Of a stretch of 64,000 nucleotides of DNA, positions 8,828 to 18,979 are shown piece by piece. The translations under genes and the position numbers were made by a program. Position 1 is the stretch's first letter, and each line of letters opens with the position of its first letter. The notes beneath the pieces are model-generated. The model saw nothing but the letters and a program-made list of their open reading frames with translations. It had not been told where the DNA came from and ran no database searches. The DNA comes from Azospirillum melinis (GTDB lineage: Bacteria > Pseudomonadota > Alphaproteobacteria > Azospirillales > Azospirillaceae): NCBI RefSeq assembly GCF_013340935.1, contig NZ_WHOS01000018.1:1-64000 (forward strand), written 5' to 3'.

Positions 8828-10039
8828 CTACTGCGCGGCTTGCGCGATGCCGTTGGTGCGCGTGATCCGCAGCTGTCGGTCGACCTCGGCCTGGAGCTGG
8901 CGCGGGGTCACCGGCTTGTGCAGGATCGCCACGCCATGGGCCGAGGCGTCGGCCAGCGTGTCGGCGCCGGTCTCCCCGGTCAGGATCAGGGCCGGGACCT
9001 CGGCGCCGTAGCGTGCGCGCACCCGGCGGATCACCTCGGTTCCGACCCGCCCCTCGCGCAGCCGGTAATCGGCGATGACGATGTCCGGCACCCGTCCCAG
9101 CGACTCCAGCCGGTCCATCGCCCGGTCGGCGCTGTCGGCGGCGACGACGCGGAAACCCCATTCGGTCAGCACCGTCTGCAAGCCCAGCAGCACCACCGCG
9201 TCGTCATCGACCACCACGGCAAGGCGCGGGCGGTCGATGGAAGGCGGCCGCTCCGGCCCCCCTGCCCGGCCGGCCAGGAAGCGGGCCGGCGCCAGCGGCA
9301 CCAGGACGCGGAAGGCGGATCCCTGCCCATGCACCGACCGCACCTCGACCGGATGGTCGAGCAGCTGCGACAGCCGCCGCACGATGGCCAGCCCGAGCCC
9401 GAGCCCGCGCAGCCGGTCGCGCTCCGGATTGCCGACCTGATGGAATTCTTCGAAGATGCGGTCGAGATGTTCCGGCGGGATGCCGATGCCGGTGTCCTGC
9501 ACCTCGATGGCCAGCCGGTCGCCGTCCGGCCCGGCATCGATGCGGCAGCGGATGCGGATCGCTCCGGCCTCGGTGTAGCGTAGCGCATTGTCGACCAGAT
9601 TGCGCAGCAGCTGCATCAGCAGCCCGCGGTCGCTGCGCAGCACCGCCTCGCAGCTTTCCACCCGCCAGACCAGCCCCTTGGCGGTCGCCTGCTCGCCGTA
9701 GGCAGCGTCGAGCGCGTCCGTCAGCTCGCCGACGTCGAAGGTGTCGAGAACCGGCGTCACCACCCCCGCCTCCAGCCGCGACACTTCCAGCAACCCGTCC
9801 AGCAGGCCCTTCATGGTGTCGAGCCCCTGGTCGAGCCGGGACAGCAGATCGCGGCCGCTGTGGTCGCCGACATGGCGGGCAAGGGCTGCGGACAGGAAGA
9901 ACAAGGCCTGGAGCGGCTGGCGGAGGTCGTGGCTGGCGGCAGCGAGGAACTTCGACTTGGCGAGATTGGCGCGCTCGGCTTCCTCCCGGGCGGCATCGCG
10001 CTCCGCTTCCAGCGACTGAAGGCGATGAATGAGACTCAT
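8828..10039 (-). CDS. Hybrid sensor histidine kinase / response regulator
   Basis: A soluble two-component protein of about 403 residues. A short coiled-coil (LEAERDAAREEAERANLAK) leads into a HisKA domain with the phospho-accepting His in AASHDLRQPL (about residue 35), a HATPase_c domain with NLVDNALRY, DTGIGIP and GLGLGLAIV, and a C-terminal receiver (about 280-395) with DD near VVVDDDAV, the phospho-acceptor Asp in VIADYRL and the Lys in LHKPVTP. No membrane segment or PAS domain is visible, so input must come from a partner. An in-frame ATG at 10096 would add 19 poorly conserved residues; 10039 is preferred on domain grounds, although neither start has a strong ribosome site. Confidence 0.9.
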   Translation of the reverse strand: MSLIHRLQSLEAERDAAREEAERANLAKSKFLAAASHDLRQPLQALFFLSAALARHVGDHSGRDLLSRLDQGLDTMKGLLDGLLEVSRLEAGVVTPVLDTFDVGELTDALDAAYGEQATAKGLVWRVESCEAVLRSDRGLLMQLLRNLVDNALRYTEAGAIRIRCRIDAGPDGDRLAIEVQDTGIGIPPEHLDRIFEEFHQVGNPERDRLRGLGLGLAIVRRLSQLLDHPVEVRSVHGQGSAFRVLVPLAPARFLAGRAGGPERPPSIDRPRLAVVVDDDAVVLLGLQTVLTEWGFRVVAADSADRAMDRLESLGRVPDIVIADYRLREGRVGTEVIRRVRARYGAEVPALILTGETGADTLADASAHGVAILHKPVTPRQLQAEVDRQLRITRTNGIAQAAQ

Positions 10040-10225
10040 GCTTCGACCACGGCTCTCAACGGAGGATTGGGGTTCCCGAAGGCGCCCCGTTTCCATTTTC
10101 GAACAGAACCGGGGGTAATGTTAAAATGCATTAACCATAATCATGCTGCACCGCGCAACCCTTCCCAGGCATATGCGTCGCATGGGCAGGGTCCATGAAG
10201 AAAAGGTTAATGCTGGTTCATATGC

Positions 10226-10253
10226 GAAAGCCCCGGCATTTTCCGGGGCTTTC
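10226..10253 (-). terminator. Hairpin terminator after the DUF1127 gene
   Basis: A perfect 11-base-pair stem (GAAAGCCCCGG with CCGGGGCTTTC) closes a six-base loop. It lies in the gap between the kinase gene start and the end of the DUF1127 gene, which is read towards it. Only a short T run is present within the stem end, so its strength is uncertain. The rest of the gap 10040-10349 is AT-richer and should hold the kinase promoter. Confidence 0.6.
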
Positions 10254-10349
10254 CGCATTCGGGACTCGATTGGCCGCCTCGCGCCAAACGCCGTGGGCAA
10301 ACCTTTCGATATCCGGTCACACCGCAAATCGAAACGGTCGGACGCCGAT

Positions 10350-10562
10350 TCAGCCGTTGCGACGGACCGCCATATGGATTTCGCCGCGGGTCAGTCCGAT
10401 GTCGGACAGTTCGGCATCGGACATATGGTTCAGCTCACTTTCCGCGCGGTAAAGTTCAATCCGTTCGTTGACCCAATGAGCGACACGCTGGAAGAGGGTG
10501 ATTTCTTTTGTTCCGGTCGCAAACAATTCACCGGACGAAGACTGCATCGAAGAGTAGGCCAT
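10350..10562 (-). CDS. DUF1127 domain small protein
   Basis: A 70-residue protein whose C-terminal half carries the DUF1127 pattern (MSDAELSDIGLTRGEI), an Arg-rich YjiS-like motif common in small alphaproteobacterial regulatory or RNA-associated proteins. Members in Agrobacterium affect small-RNA and phosphate or stress phenotypes, but the role here is unknown. The ATG at 10562 has a strong AGGAG seven bases upstream. Upstream in-frame codons to 10634 are rejected for this reason. It is divergent from the esterase gene and is followed by a hairpin terminator, so it is likely monocistronic. Confidence 0.88.
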   Translation of the reverse strand: MAYSSMQSSSGELFATGTKEITLFQRVAHWVNERIELYRAESELNHMSDAELSDIGLTRGEIHMAVRRNG

Positions 10563-10837
10563 GTTGATCTCCTGCGCTTGGCGCTGATTACATGGTCCTA
10601 TTTTGCCTTTCGCACCCGCGAAATCAATGGACAACCCTCTGCAGTGTTGCCGCGGCAGACCTGCGCGGATTCGATGGGCTGGAAACGCCTGCCGAGCACA
10701 CGCTTCACCGCGCCGCGATCGGGCGCCACCCCTGGCGAACCGCGGAACCCTGTCCCCGCAAGCCCCCCGACCGATGGAAGTTTCCCGTATTTGCTAATAG
10801 TATGCAGTAATTATTTCTACTTTAGAGGAATAGTCCA

Positions 10838-12757
10838 ATGTCGATCATCCGCAATAAGAAATCTACGAGCGCGTTTTTCGCGGGCATGCTGGCCCTTCCC
10901 CTCCTGGCCACATCGGTCGTGGGATCGGCCTGGGCGGCCTCGCCCAAGCCGGCAACGCCGAATCCCCAGCCACCGGCCGCCCCCGCCTGCACGACGTCCG
11001 ACCCGACGACGGTCTGGACCGACAACACGAAATCGACCGCAGCCCTTTGCGGCAGCCAGGGGACGGGGGGCGTCACCTCCTATCTCGGCATTCCCTATGT
11101 GGCGAACCAGCCGGTGCCGCCGAACCGCTGGATGCCCAGCGCGCCGGCAAACTGGCCGCCCGCGCCCGCCATGCAGGCGATGAACATGCAGAATCAATGC
11201 ATTCAGAAGCTGCCGGCCTGGGACGCCCAGCCGCCGGCGACCGGTGAGGATTGCCTGTATCTGAATGTCTAGGCGCCTACGGCCTCGCTGAACAACCCTG
11301 CGGCCAAGCTGCCGGTGATGGTCTTCATCCACGGCGGCGCCTTCGTCCTCGGCTCGGGCGGCTCGCCGGTCTACAACGGGTCGGCGCTGGCGCAGAACGG
11401 CGTCATTGTGGTCACGCTGAACTACCGGCTTGGTGCGCTGGGCTTCATGGCGGCGCAGGTGCCGGCGACCGGCAAGAAGGATGCGCCGACCGTCGACATC
11501 AACGGCAACTTCGGCCTCGACGACCAGCGCAACGCCCTGCTCTGGGTGCAGTCCAACATCGCCCGCTTCGGCGGCGATCCGACGCAGGTCACGCTGTTCG
11601 GGGAGAGCGCCGGCGCGATGTCCACCGGGCTGCATCTCTTCGCCTCTCCCGCCAGCGCTCCGCTGTTCCGGGCAGCGATCATGGAAAGCAACCCCATCGG
11701 ATCGCTGTATCGCACCCTGGCCGACACCCAGAGCCAGGGCACCAACTTCATCCATTGGCTGTGCACCAAGACGCTCCATCTGCTGAGCTGTCCGGGCAAC
11801 ATGGAATGGTTGCAGAGCCTGTCGGCCGACTCCATCCAGAAGGCGCAGGCCGATTTCCTCAATCTGGGCATCGGCAACGGCGGTGGCCCCGTTCCGGCGG
11901 CCGGGGCGCTGGCGGACTCCCTGCCCTGGGCGCCGACCATCGACGGCAAGGACGTCGTCGCCCAGCCGATCGCCGGCTTCGCCACCGGCATGCCGCAGAA
12001 GCCCTTCCTGTTCGGCGTCAATGCCGATGAAGGTGCCGTTTTCGCCGCGATGATCGCGGCCGGAATCCCCGGCCCCTATCTTCCGGCGGAGTACAACAAG
12101 ATCCTGGCCAAGGCGATCCCCGACGCCACCGCGCTGGCGAGCATCGCCGCTTACCGGAACAGTGCCGGCGAGAAGCCCTATGTGGCGCCGGCCGCCAACC
12201 CGCCGACCTATTACGGCCTCGACAAGATCACCAACGGAACGGCGCAGACGACCGATCTGCTGATCGACGACTTCGCCTTCCACTGCGCGAATCTGTGGAC
12301 GGCCGGACAGGCCTACGGCCAGATCGCCAACGCCAAGGGCACCTCGCCGATCTATGGCTACCTGTTCGGCCAGCAGCCGATCTTCGACCTCTACAAGACG
12401 GCGTCGGGCCAGCCGGTCGCGGCCTGCGCCCCGAGCAACGGCAATGTCTGCCATGCCAACGAGCTGCCCTATGTGTTCAGCACGCTGGGCATCCTGTTCG
12501 CCAACCCGCCCCAGGCGGACGCCGCGCTGGCCGGCACGATGACCTCGACCTGGGCAAGCTTCGCCAAGAACCCGGCAGCCCCGGCCGGACTGACCGCCTA
12601 TACCCCCACCGGCGTTCTGAACGTCTTCAACAGCCGGACGTCAGCGAAGACGACGCCGGTCTCCGGCATGGATCAGGCCGGCAACTGCTCGGCCCTGTGG
12701 AACACGCTGGGCGTCTATCCGGCGGCGGCGCAGACGACCGCCAGCAGCAAGCCGTAA
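10838..12757 (+). pseudogene. Secreted type B carboxylesterase, interrupted by an amber codon
   Basis: One continuous frame encodes about 639 residues except for TAG at 11270-11272. Before it lie a signal peptide (about residues 1-33, ending AWA) and the family motif DCLYLNV. After it, without a frame change, come APTASLNN, the oxyanion loop VFIHGGAF, the nucleophile motif GESAGA, an acidic loop NADEGA and the catalytic-His region CHANELPYVF. The family normally has Trp directly after LNV, so TGG to TAG is the simplest explanation. All catalytic elements lie after the stop. A fragment could restart at ATG 11315 but would lack the signal peptide. A sequencing error is possible. AGAGGA stands eight bases before the start at 10838. 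Confidence 0.85.
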
Positions 12758-12785
12758 CCGTCCTGCTGGAAAACGGCAAAGAGAA

Positions 12786-12813
12786 GGGCGCGCGGGAGAA
12801 GTCCCGCGCGCCC
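12786..12813. terminator. Bidirectional hairpin between esterase and glpX
   Basis: A perfect 12-base-pair stem (GGGCGCGCGGGA with TCCCGCGCGCCC) around the loop GAAG sits between two convergent genes. No T run follows on either side, so it may act as a strong pause or mRNA end-protecting structure more than as a classical intrinsic terminator. Confidence 0.6.
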
Positions 12814-12857
12814 CTGTCCACGGCATCCGGCCCCGAGCGGGATCGGCGGCGACGCCC

Positions 12858-13859
12858 TTACTTCACGCTGACCTTGCGCGACAGGTTGTGGTGCGCCTCG
12901 ATGTAGCGGACCGTGCCCGACTTGGAACGCATGATGACCGAGTGGGTATAGGCCCCGCCCGGAACGCGGCGGACACCCTTCAGCATGGCGCCGTCGGTGA
13001 CGCCGGTGGCGGCGAACATGACGTTGCCGCGCGCCAGCTCGTGCAGGCTGTACTTCTTGTCGAGGTCGGTGACGCCCCACTTGGCGGCGCGGGCCTTCTC
13101 GTCGTCGTTCCGGAACAGAAGACGGCCCTGGAACTGACCGCCGATGCAGCGCAGCGCCGCCGCGGCCAGCACGCCTTCCGGCGCACCGCCGGAGCCGACA
13201 TACATGTCGACGCCGGTGCCGGCCTGGCTGGTGGCGATCACGCCCGACACGTCGCCGTCGTTGATCAGCATGATGCGGGCGCCGGCTTCACGGACACGGG
13301 CGATCAGCTCCGCATGGCGCGGACGGTTCAGGATGCAGACCAGCAGCTCCTGCACCTCGGTGCCCTTGGCGGCGGCCAGCGCCTTCAGGTTGTTGGCCGG
13401 GGTCTCGTCCAGGTCGACGACATTGTCCGGCAGGCCGGCGCCGACGGCGATCTTGTCCATGTAGACGTCGGGGGCGTTCAGGAAGCCGCCCTCTTCCGCC
13501 ATGGCGATCACGGCCAGCGAGTTCGGGCCGCCGGTGGCGCAGATGGTGGTGCCTTCCAGCGGGTCGAGCGCGATGTCGACCTTCGGGCCGGAGCCGATGC
13601 CGGCACCGACCTTCTCGCCGATGTAGAGCATCGGGGCCTCGTCGCGCTCACCCTCGCCGATCACGACGGTGCCGTCGATGTAGAGCGTGTTGAGCGCCTG
13701 GCGCATGGCATCGACGGCGGCCTGGTCGGCCAGCTTCTCGTCGCCGCGGCCCATCAGCAGCGAGGCCGACAGGGCGGCGGCCTCGGTCACGCGGACGGCC
13801 TCCAGCGCGAGGTTGCGGTCCATGTGGGACAGGTCGACATGCGTAGACGGCGTAGACAT
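12858..13859 (-). CDS. glpX: Class II fructose-1,6-bisphosphatase GlpX
   Basis: A 333-residue class II fructose-1,6-bisphosphatase, the gluconeogenic phosphatase that turns fructose 1,6-bisphosphate into fructose 6-phosphate using a metal ion. Motifs are clear: GEGERDEAPMLYIGE near residue 70, the Li-sensitive phosphatase signature DPLEGT near 98, NDGDVSG, and GSGGAPEGVLAAAALRC. Length is normal. The ATG at 13859 has GGGGAG eight bases upstream. It follows hom after 80 bases in the same direction, and the hom-glpX order is frequent in alphaproteobacteria, so it is probably the last gene of the alaC-hom-glpX unit. It converges on the esterase gene with a hairpin between. Confidence 0.97.
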   Translation of the reverse strand: MSTPSTHVDLSHMDRNLALEAVRVTEAAALSASLLMGRGDEKLADQAAVDAMRQALNTLYIDGTVVIGEGERDEAPMLYIGEKVGAGIGSGPKVDIALDPLEGTTICATGGPNSLAVIAMAEEGGFLNAPDVYMDKIAVGAGLPDNVVDLDETPANNLKALAAAKGTEVQELLVCILNRPRHAELIARVREAGARIMLINDGDVSGVIATSQAGTGVDMYVGSGGAPEGVLAAAALRCIGGQFQGRLLFRNDDEKARAAKWGVTDLDKKYSLHELARGNVMFAATGVTDGAMLKGVRRVPGGAYTHSVIMRSKSGTVRYIEAHHNLSRKVSVK

Positions 13860-13939
13860 CGTGTGCTCCCCCCGACTCTTCGGTCGTATCAGGCTGTGTA
13901 TTGGTTATGGTGGGAAACGGTCCCGGTCAGAACTGCCAG

Positions 13940-15244
13940 TCAGAACTGTTCGATCCGGATCATCCGCGGCGGCTCCAGCACGCTGTCGCTGGCCGCGATG
14001 GTCGCAAGCGCGCGCTGCATGGCCGCCTCGTCGGTGTCATGGGTGGTCAGGACCACCGGAACGCCTTCGCCCGGCGAGCGGCCGCGTTGCAGGAACTGCT
14101 CCATGGAGACGTTCTGGTCGCGCATCGCCGCTGCGATATCCGCTATCACACCGGGACGGTCCACGACCATCAGGCGGACGTAGTACGACCCGCGGCGCGC
14201 TTCCATCGGCGAGGGGGTTGCCGCCCCCAGCCGATCGGCCGGAACGCCGAAGGTGGGCGTAGACCGCCCGCGCGCGATGTCGATCAGGTCGGCGACCACC
14301 GCCGACGCGGTCGGGCCGGCACCGGCGCCGCGGCCGACGAACAGCACCCGGTCGGCGAAGTCGGCCTGCGCCACCACGGCGTTGAACACACCGTCCACCG
14401 ACGCGATGGGGGCGGCCACCGGCACCATGCAGGGATGGACGCGCTGCTCGACGCCGGACTCGGTGCGACGGGCGATGCCCAGCAGCTTGATGCGGAAGCC
14501 CAGCTGGTCGGCATAGTCGAAATCGACCGCCGACACCTGCCGGATGCCCTCGATGTAGACCGAGGAGAAATCGACCGGCGTGCCGAAGGCGACCGACGCC
14601 AGGATCGCCAGCTTGTGGGCCGCGTCGATGCCGTCGATGTCGAAGCTGGGATCGGCCTCGGCATATCCCAGAGCCTGGGCATCGGCCAGCACATCGGCGA
14701 AGTCGCGGCCCGTGGTCCGCATCTCCGTCAGGATGTAGTTGCAGGTGCCGTTCAGGATGCCGTGGATTTCCGACACGGCATTGCCGGCCAGACCCTCGCG
14801 CAGCCCCTTGATGATCGGGATGCCGCCGGCCACCGCCGCCTCGAAGGCAACGGTCAGGCCGCGCGATTCGGCCTTTTGGGCGATCTCGGTGCCATGGACG
14901 GCCAGCAGCGCCTTGTTGGCGGTGACCACATGCTTGCCGGTCTCCAACGCCGTGGCGACGGTGTCGCGCGCCGGGCCTTCCGACCCGCCGATCAGCTCCA
15001 CCACCAGATCGGCGCCGGATTGGGCGGCCATCGCGACGGGATCGTCGAACCACTGGACGCGCGACAGATCGACGCCGCGGTCCTTGCCCTTCGAACGGGC
15101 GCTGACCGCGACCACCTCGATCCGGCGGCCGCAGCGCTGTTCGATCAGCGAGCCTTGCGTTTCCAGCAGCTTCAGGACGCCGGCACCGACCGTACCAAGG
15201 CCGGCGACGGCGATTTTCAGGGGGGCTTGCTGGGCGTTCGGCAT
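13940..15244 (-). CDS. hom: Homoserine dehydrogenase
   Basis: A 434-residue NAD(P)-dependent enzyme converting aspartate semialdehyde to homoserine, the branch point to threonine and methionine. The Rossmann motif GLGTVGAGVL is at residues about 15-24. The catalytic domain has GILNGTCNYIL and GYAEADPSFDIDG, and FRIKLLGIA carries the expected Lys. A C-terminal ACT domain (about 350-434, YYVRLMVVDRPGVIADIA) suggests threonine feedback control, as known for the family. The ATG at 15244 shares one base with the stop of the upstream aminotransferase (TGATG), a sign of translational coupling. The frame continues upstream by chance within the aminotransferase gene. Confidence 0.97.
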   Translation of the reverse strand: MPNAQQAPLKIAVAGLGTVGAGVLKLLETQGSLIEQRCGRRIEVVAVSARSKGKDRGVDLSRVQWFDDPVAMAAQSGADLVVELIGGSEGPARDTVATALETGKHVVTANKALLAVHGTEIAQKAESRGLTVAFEAAVAGGIPIIKGLREGLAGNAVSEIHGILNGTCNYILTEMRTTGRDFADVLADAQALGYAEADPSFDIDGIDAAHKLAILASVAFGTPVDFSSVYIEGIRQVSAVDFDYADQLGFRIKLLGIARRTESGVEQRVHPCMVPVAAPIASVDGVFNAVVAQADFADRVLFVGRGAGAGPTASAVVADLIDIARGRSTPTFGVPADRLGAATPSPMEARRGSYYVRLMVVDRPGVIADIAAAMRDQNVSMEQFLQRGRSPGEGVPVVLTTHDTDEAAMQRALATIAASDSVLEPPRMIRIEQF

Positions 15245-16518
15245 CAGGCTTTCGCTTTCTCGGATTCCAGAAGGGCGGCGCGGGCCACCGGGTCCTTGCT
15301 CGCCGCAACGCCGCCGGCGTTGGAGCGGAAGAACTCCTTGATGTTGCGGGTCGCCTGGCGGATGCGGTGGACGTTCTCCACCATCGCCAGACGGACATGG
15401 CCGTCGCCGTATTCGCCGAAGCCAATGCCGGGCGCCACCGCGACCTCCGCCTGCTGGAGCAGCAGCTTGGAGAATTCCAGCGAGCCCAGATGGGCGAACT
15501 GCGGCGGGATCGGTGCCCAGGCGAACATCGACGCCTTCGGGCTGGGGACCTCCCAGCCGGCGGCGGCCAGACCCTCGATCATCACGTCGCGGCGCTGCTT
15601 GTACATGTCGCGCACCTGCTGGACGCAGTCCTGCGGACCGTTCAGCGCGGCGGCGGCGGCGACCTGGATCGGCGTGAAGGCACCGTAGTCGAGGTACGAC
15701 TTGATGCGGGCCAGCGCCGTGATCAGCGTCTTGTTGCCGGTGGCGAAGCCGATGCGCCAGCCGGCCATCGAATAGGTCTTCGACATCGAGGTGAACTCGA
15801 CGGCGATCTCGCGCGCTTCCGGGATCTCGAGGATCGACGGCGGCGGGTCGTTGTCGAAGAAGATCTCGGCATAGGCCAGATCGGACAGGATGTAGATGCC
15901 GTGCTTGCGGCAGAACTCGACGATCGGACGGTAGAAGTCCAGCCCGACCACCTCGGCCGTCGGGTTCGACGGGTAGTTCAGCACCAGCGCCAGCGGCTTC
16001 GGCACGCTGTGGCGCACGGCGCGCTCCAGCATGATCATGAAGCTGTCGATGTCGGTCGACGCCCCGTTCTCCATGCCCACCGGCAGGTGGCGCACCGAGG
16101 CGCCGGCCAGGATGAAGCCGAAGGGGTGGATCGGGTACGAGGGATTCGGCACCAGGATGATGTCGCCGGGGCTGGTGATCGCCTGGGCGAGGTTCGCCAG
16201 ACCTTCCTTCGAGCCGATGGTGACGATGCACTCGGTCTCGGGATCGACGTCGACGTTGAAGCGGCGCTTGTAATAGGCGGCATGGGCCTTGCGCAGGCCG
16301 GGGATGCCGCGGGAGTTCGAGTAGCGGTGCGTCTTCGGATCGCGCACGGCCTCGACCAGCTTGTCGACGATGTGCTGCGGGGTCGCCTGGTCGGGATTGC
16401 CCATGCCGAGGTCGATGATGTCGGCGCCGTTGGCCCTAGCTCGCGCCTTCATCGCGTTCACTTCGGCGAAGACGTAGGGCGGCAGGCGCTTGATGCGATG
16501 GAATTCGGTGTTGGACAT
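15244..16518 (-). CDS. alaC: Pyridoxal-phosphate aminotransferase, AlaC-like
   Basis: A 424-residue class I/II fold-type I aminotransferase. The PLP lysine is in SMSKTYSMAGWRIGF near residue 245; other landmarks are GMGNPDQ, the HRYSNSRGIPGLR segment, NYPSNPTAE and SDLAYAE, with Arg in HVRLAMVEN near the C-terminus. The sequence resembles AlaC-type glutamate-pyruvate aminotransferases and alphaproteobacterial proteins annotated as LL-diaminopimelate or aspartate aminotransferase. Direct coupling to hom suggests a role in aspartate-family or alanine metabolism, but the exact substrate pair cannot be read. It opens the operon; the 293-base gap upstream (16519-16811) is shared with the divergent chemoreceptor gene. 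Confidence 0.9.
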   Translation of the reverse strand: MSNTEFHRIKRLPPYVFAEVNAMKARARANGADIIDLGMGNPDQATPQHIVDKLVEAVRDPKTHRYSNSRGIPGLRKAHAAYYKRRFNVDVDPETECIVTIGSKEGLANLAQAITSPGDIILVPNPSYPIHPFGFILAGASVRHLPVGMENGASTDIDSFMIMLERAVRHSVPKPLALVLNYPSNPTAEVVGLDFYRPIVEFCRKHGIYILSDLAYAEIFFDNDPPPSILEIPEAREIAVEFTSMSKTYSMAGWRIGFATGNKTLITALARIKSYLDYGAFTPIQVAAAAALNGPQDCVQQVRDMYKQRRDVMIEGLAAAGWEVPSPKASMFAWAPIPPQFAHLGSLEFSKLLLQQAEVAVAPGIGFGEYGDGHVRLAMVENVHRIRQATRNIKEFFRSNAGGVAASKDPVARAALLESEKAKA

Positions 16519-16721
16519 GGACGCTCCGGAAGACCGCTCCGGTCACGCCACGAACCCAAGAGACCTGCGGACCGGGACCCACGTTCTACCGCCCTGACGC
16601 GACGGAAGCGAGGCAAATTTCGCGCCCCCGCCGTCGGATACGGCGCTTTGGCCGCGACGGCCGCATGAGCGCCGGTTGATGGAGTGCCTTAACAATCTCC
16701 CTACCAACGTCGTGGTTAAAC

Positions 16722-16737
16722 CTAACTGTGCTTTAAC
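16722..16737. promoter_or_regulatory. CtrA-like binding site before chemoreceptor gene
   Basis: CTAA, seven bases, then TTAAC matches the CtrA consensus TTAA-N7-TTAAC at eight of nine positions. It ends 74 bases before the chemoreceptor start, a normal promoter distance. Two further TTAA tetramers lie at 16689 and 16716. CtrA control of motility and chemotaxis genes is established in several alphaproteobacteria; binding here is inferred. Confidence 0.45.
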
Positions 16738-16811
16738 CCATTAGCTTTCATACCTTCGGCTTGGAACTTTCGTCGCCATGCCGCAACGGTCAAGGATGTT
16801 GGAGTCGTAAG

Positions 16812-18884
16812 ATGGTTTCGCTTTTGAAGGTCGCGGATCGGCTGCTCGGCGACATGCGCTTCGCGCGCAAGATGGCGCTGGCCCTGTCGGTCCCGATGGC
16901 GGGCGTGGTCGTGCTGTCGTCGCTGCTGGTGTGGGAACAGGTCGAAGCGAGCCGCCGGGCGTCCGATCTCGCCTCCGTCACCCGCCTGTCGGTCGGCATG
17001 ACCAGCCTCGTGCACGAGCTTCAGAAGGAACGCGGTTCCTCCTCCATCTTCCTCGGCGGCAAGCTCGCCGAAGACCGCAAGCGCCTGGAGACGGTGCGGA
17101 CCGCTGCCGACGCCCGGATGGCCGACCTGAACCGGCAATTCGCCGAGGCCCGGATCGGCGATTCCCAGGTGGCTGCCGCGATTGGCGGCGCCCGCGACGC
17201 ACTGTCGCAGCTGTCCGGCCTGCGCACCGGCGTCGACGGCATGGCGCAATCCTCGATGGAGGTGGTGGCGAGCTACACCGTCATGATCCGCAGGCTGCTC
17301 GACGCCGCCGGGCAGGCCCGGTCCCTGTCCGACGGCAGCGACCAGCTGCGGGCCGCCGACGCCCTGGTCTCCCTGTCGGAGGCGAAGGAACGGCTGGGCC
17401 AGCAGCGTGCGGTCGGCGGCGGCGCCTTCCGCAAGGACCGTTTCCCCATCGACGCGCATGAACGCTTCATCGAGCTGTCGGGCGAATACAAGGCGCTGAT
17501 GGGCGGGCTGAAGAACAAGCTGACGGACGAACAGGCCCGCTATTTCGACCGGACCGTTGCCGGACCGGCCATCGCGGAGGTGGAGCGGATGCGGCGGATC
17601 GGCATCGCATCGGCCTATGGAGCCGAGGGCGGGCGGGTCGATGCCGGCAAGTGGTTCGACACCATCACCATCACCATCGACATGCTGCGCAGCGTCGAAA
17701 CCCGGGTGGCCGACGACCTTATCGGGCTCGCCAGCCGCGACGCGCAGGAGTCGATGACCCGGCTGGTCGGCATGGCGGCCGGTCTGGCGATCCTGCTGAT
17801 CGCCATGACGCTGATCGCCGTCCTCGTCGCCCGCAACATCACCCGGCCCATCGCCCGCCTGAACGGCGACATGGCGCGGATGGAAGCCGGCGAGCGCGAA
17901 TTGACCATCCACGGCGCCGAACGCGCCGACGAGCTGGGAGCCATGGCGCGCAGCCTGGACCAGTTCCGTCTCAGCCTCACCGAAGCCGACCGGCTCGCCG
18001 CGGAGCAACGGCAACACCAGGAGGACCGGCTGCGCGAGGCCGAGCGGCTGGAGCGGCTGGTCGACGCGTTCGACCGCCACATCGAAGAGGTCGCCGAACA
18101 GCTGGCGGGCGCTGCCACCGGCCTGCGCGGCAATGCCCAGCAGATGAGCCACATCGCCTCGGAGACCGAGGTCCATGTCCTCTCCGTCGCCCGCGCGTCG
18201 GAAGGGGCATCCGACAATGTCCAGGCCGTCGCCGCCGCGGCGGAGCAGCTGACCGCCTCCATCGCCGAGATCGGACGCCAGATGGCGGGCTCGACCGAGA
18301 TGGCGGAACGGGCGGTCGGCGACGTCCGGCGCACCGCCGACGTCATCGCCGATCTCAGTGGCGCCGCCCAGCAGGTGGGCGAGATCGTGCGGATGATAAC
18401 CGACATCGCCAGCCAGACCAACCTTCTCGCCCTCAACGCGACCATCGAGGCCGCCCGCGCGGGCGAGGCCGGCAAGGGCTTCGCGGTGGTGGCGCAGGAG
18501 GTGAAGAGCCTCGCCAACCAGACGGCGAAGGCGACCGAAGACATCACCGCCAAGGTGGCCGAAATCCAGGCGGCGACCGGCCACACCGTCAGCGCCATCG
18601 ACGACATCGGCGGCATCGTCACCCACATCGAGGAAAACATCTCCGCGGTCGCCGCCGCCGTGGAGGAGCAGAACGCCGCCACCGCGGAGATCGGCCGCAA
18701 CGTCCGGCAGGCCGCCGACGGCACCGACCGGGTGTCGCACAACGCCTCCCTGGTCGGCACCGAGGCCAGCCGGGCCGGCGCCATGGCGAAGGAGGTGCTG
18801 TCGATGGCCGACGCGCTGAAGCGGAACGCCGACGGACTGCGGAGCGACGTCGCCGACTTCATCGGGAAAATCCGGGCGGCGTGA
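16812..18884 (+). CDS. Methyl-accepting chemotaxis protein with NIT sensor domain
   Basis: A 690-residue transmembrane chemoreceptor. TM1 lies at about residues 19-39. The periplasmic part begins with the nitrate/nitrite-sensing (NIT) signature [19 protein letters not shown] in shortened form ([12 protein letters not shown]) and ends near residue 315. TM2 ([17 protein letters not shown]) precedes a HAMP domain, then a long signalling coiled coil with the conserved tip segment [18 protein letters not shown] and [16 protein letters not shown]. It should report ligand to CheA/CheW. NIT domains sense nitrate or nitrite in some proteins; the ligand here is untested. No C-terminal CheR pentapeptide is seen. 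The start has GGAG seven bases upstream; a CtrA-like site lies before it. Confidence 0.93.
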   Translation: MVSLLKVADRLLGDMRFARKMALALSVPMAGVVVLSSLLVWEQVEASRRASDLASVTRLSVGMTSLVHELQKERGSSSIFLGGKLAEDRKRLETVRTAADARMADLNRQFAEARIGDSQVAAAIGGARDALSQLSGLRTGVDGMAQSSMEVVASYTVMIRRLLDAAGQARSLSDGSDQLRAADALVSLSEAKERLGQQRAVGGGAFRKDRFPIDAHERFIELSGEYKALMGGLKNKLTDEQARYFDRTVAGPAIAEVERMRRIGIASAYGAEGGRVDAGKWFDTITITIDMLRSVETRVADDLIGLASRDAQESMTRLVGMAAGLAILLIAMTLIAVLVARNITRPIARLNGDMARMEAGERELTIHGAERADELGAMARSLDQFRLSLTEADRLAAEQRQHQEDRLREAERLERLVDAFDRHIEEVAEQLAGAATGLRGNAQQMSHIASETEVHVLSVARASEGASDNVQAVAAAAEQLTASIAEIGRQMAGSTEMAERAVGDVRRTADVIADLSGAAQQVGEIVRMITDIASQTNLLALNATIEAARAGEAGKGFAVVAQEVKSLANQTAKATEDITAKVAEIQAATGHTVSAIDDIGGIVTHIEENISAVAAAVEEQNAATAEIGRNVRQAADGTDRVSHNASLVGTEASRAGAMAKEVLSMADALKRNADGLRSDVADFIGKIRAA

Positions 18885-18979
18885 GGGAGACGGGGAGCGG
18901 CATGGCGGTCACCGCTTTCCACCCGAGGCTGGGGACTGTATCTTGAGAGCGCACCGATTTTCCCCCGGAGGCTCCCGCG

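Noticed and set aside
10121-10135. TTAA...TTAACC before the hybrid kinase gene as a CtrA site
   Set aside because: The spacing is six bases, not seven, so it does not fit the CtrA consensus.
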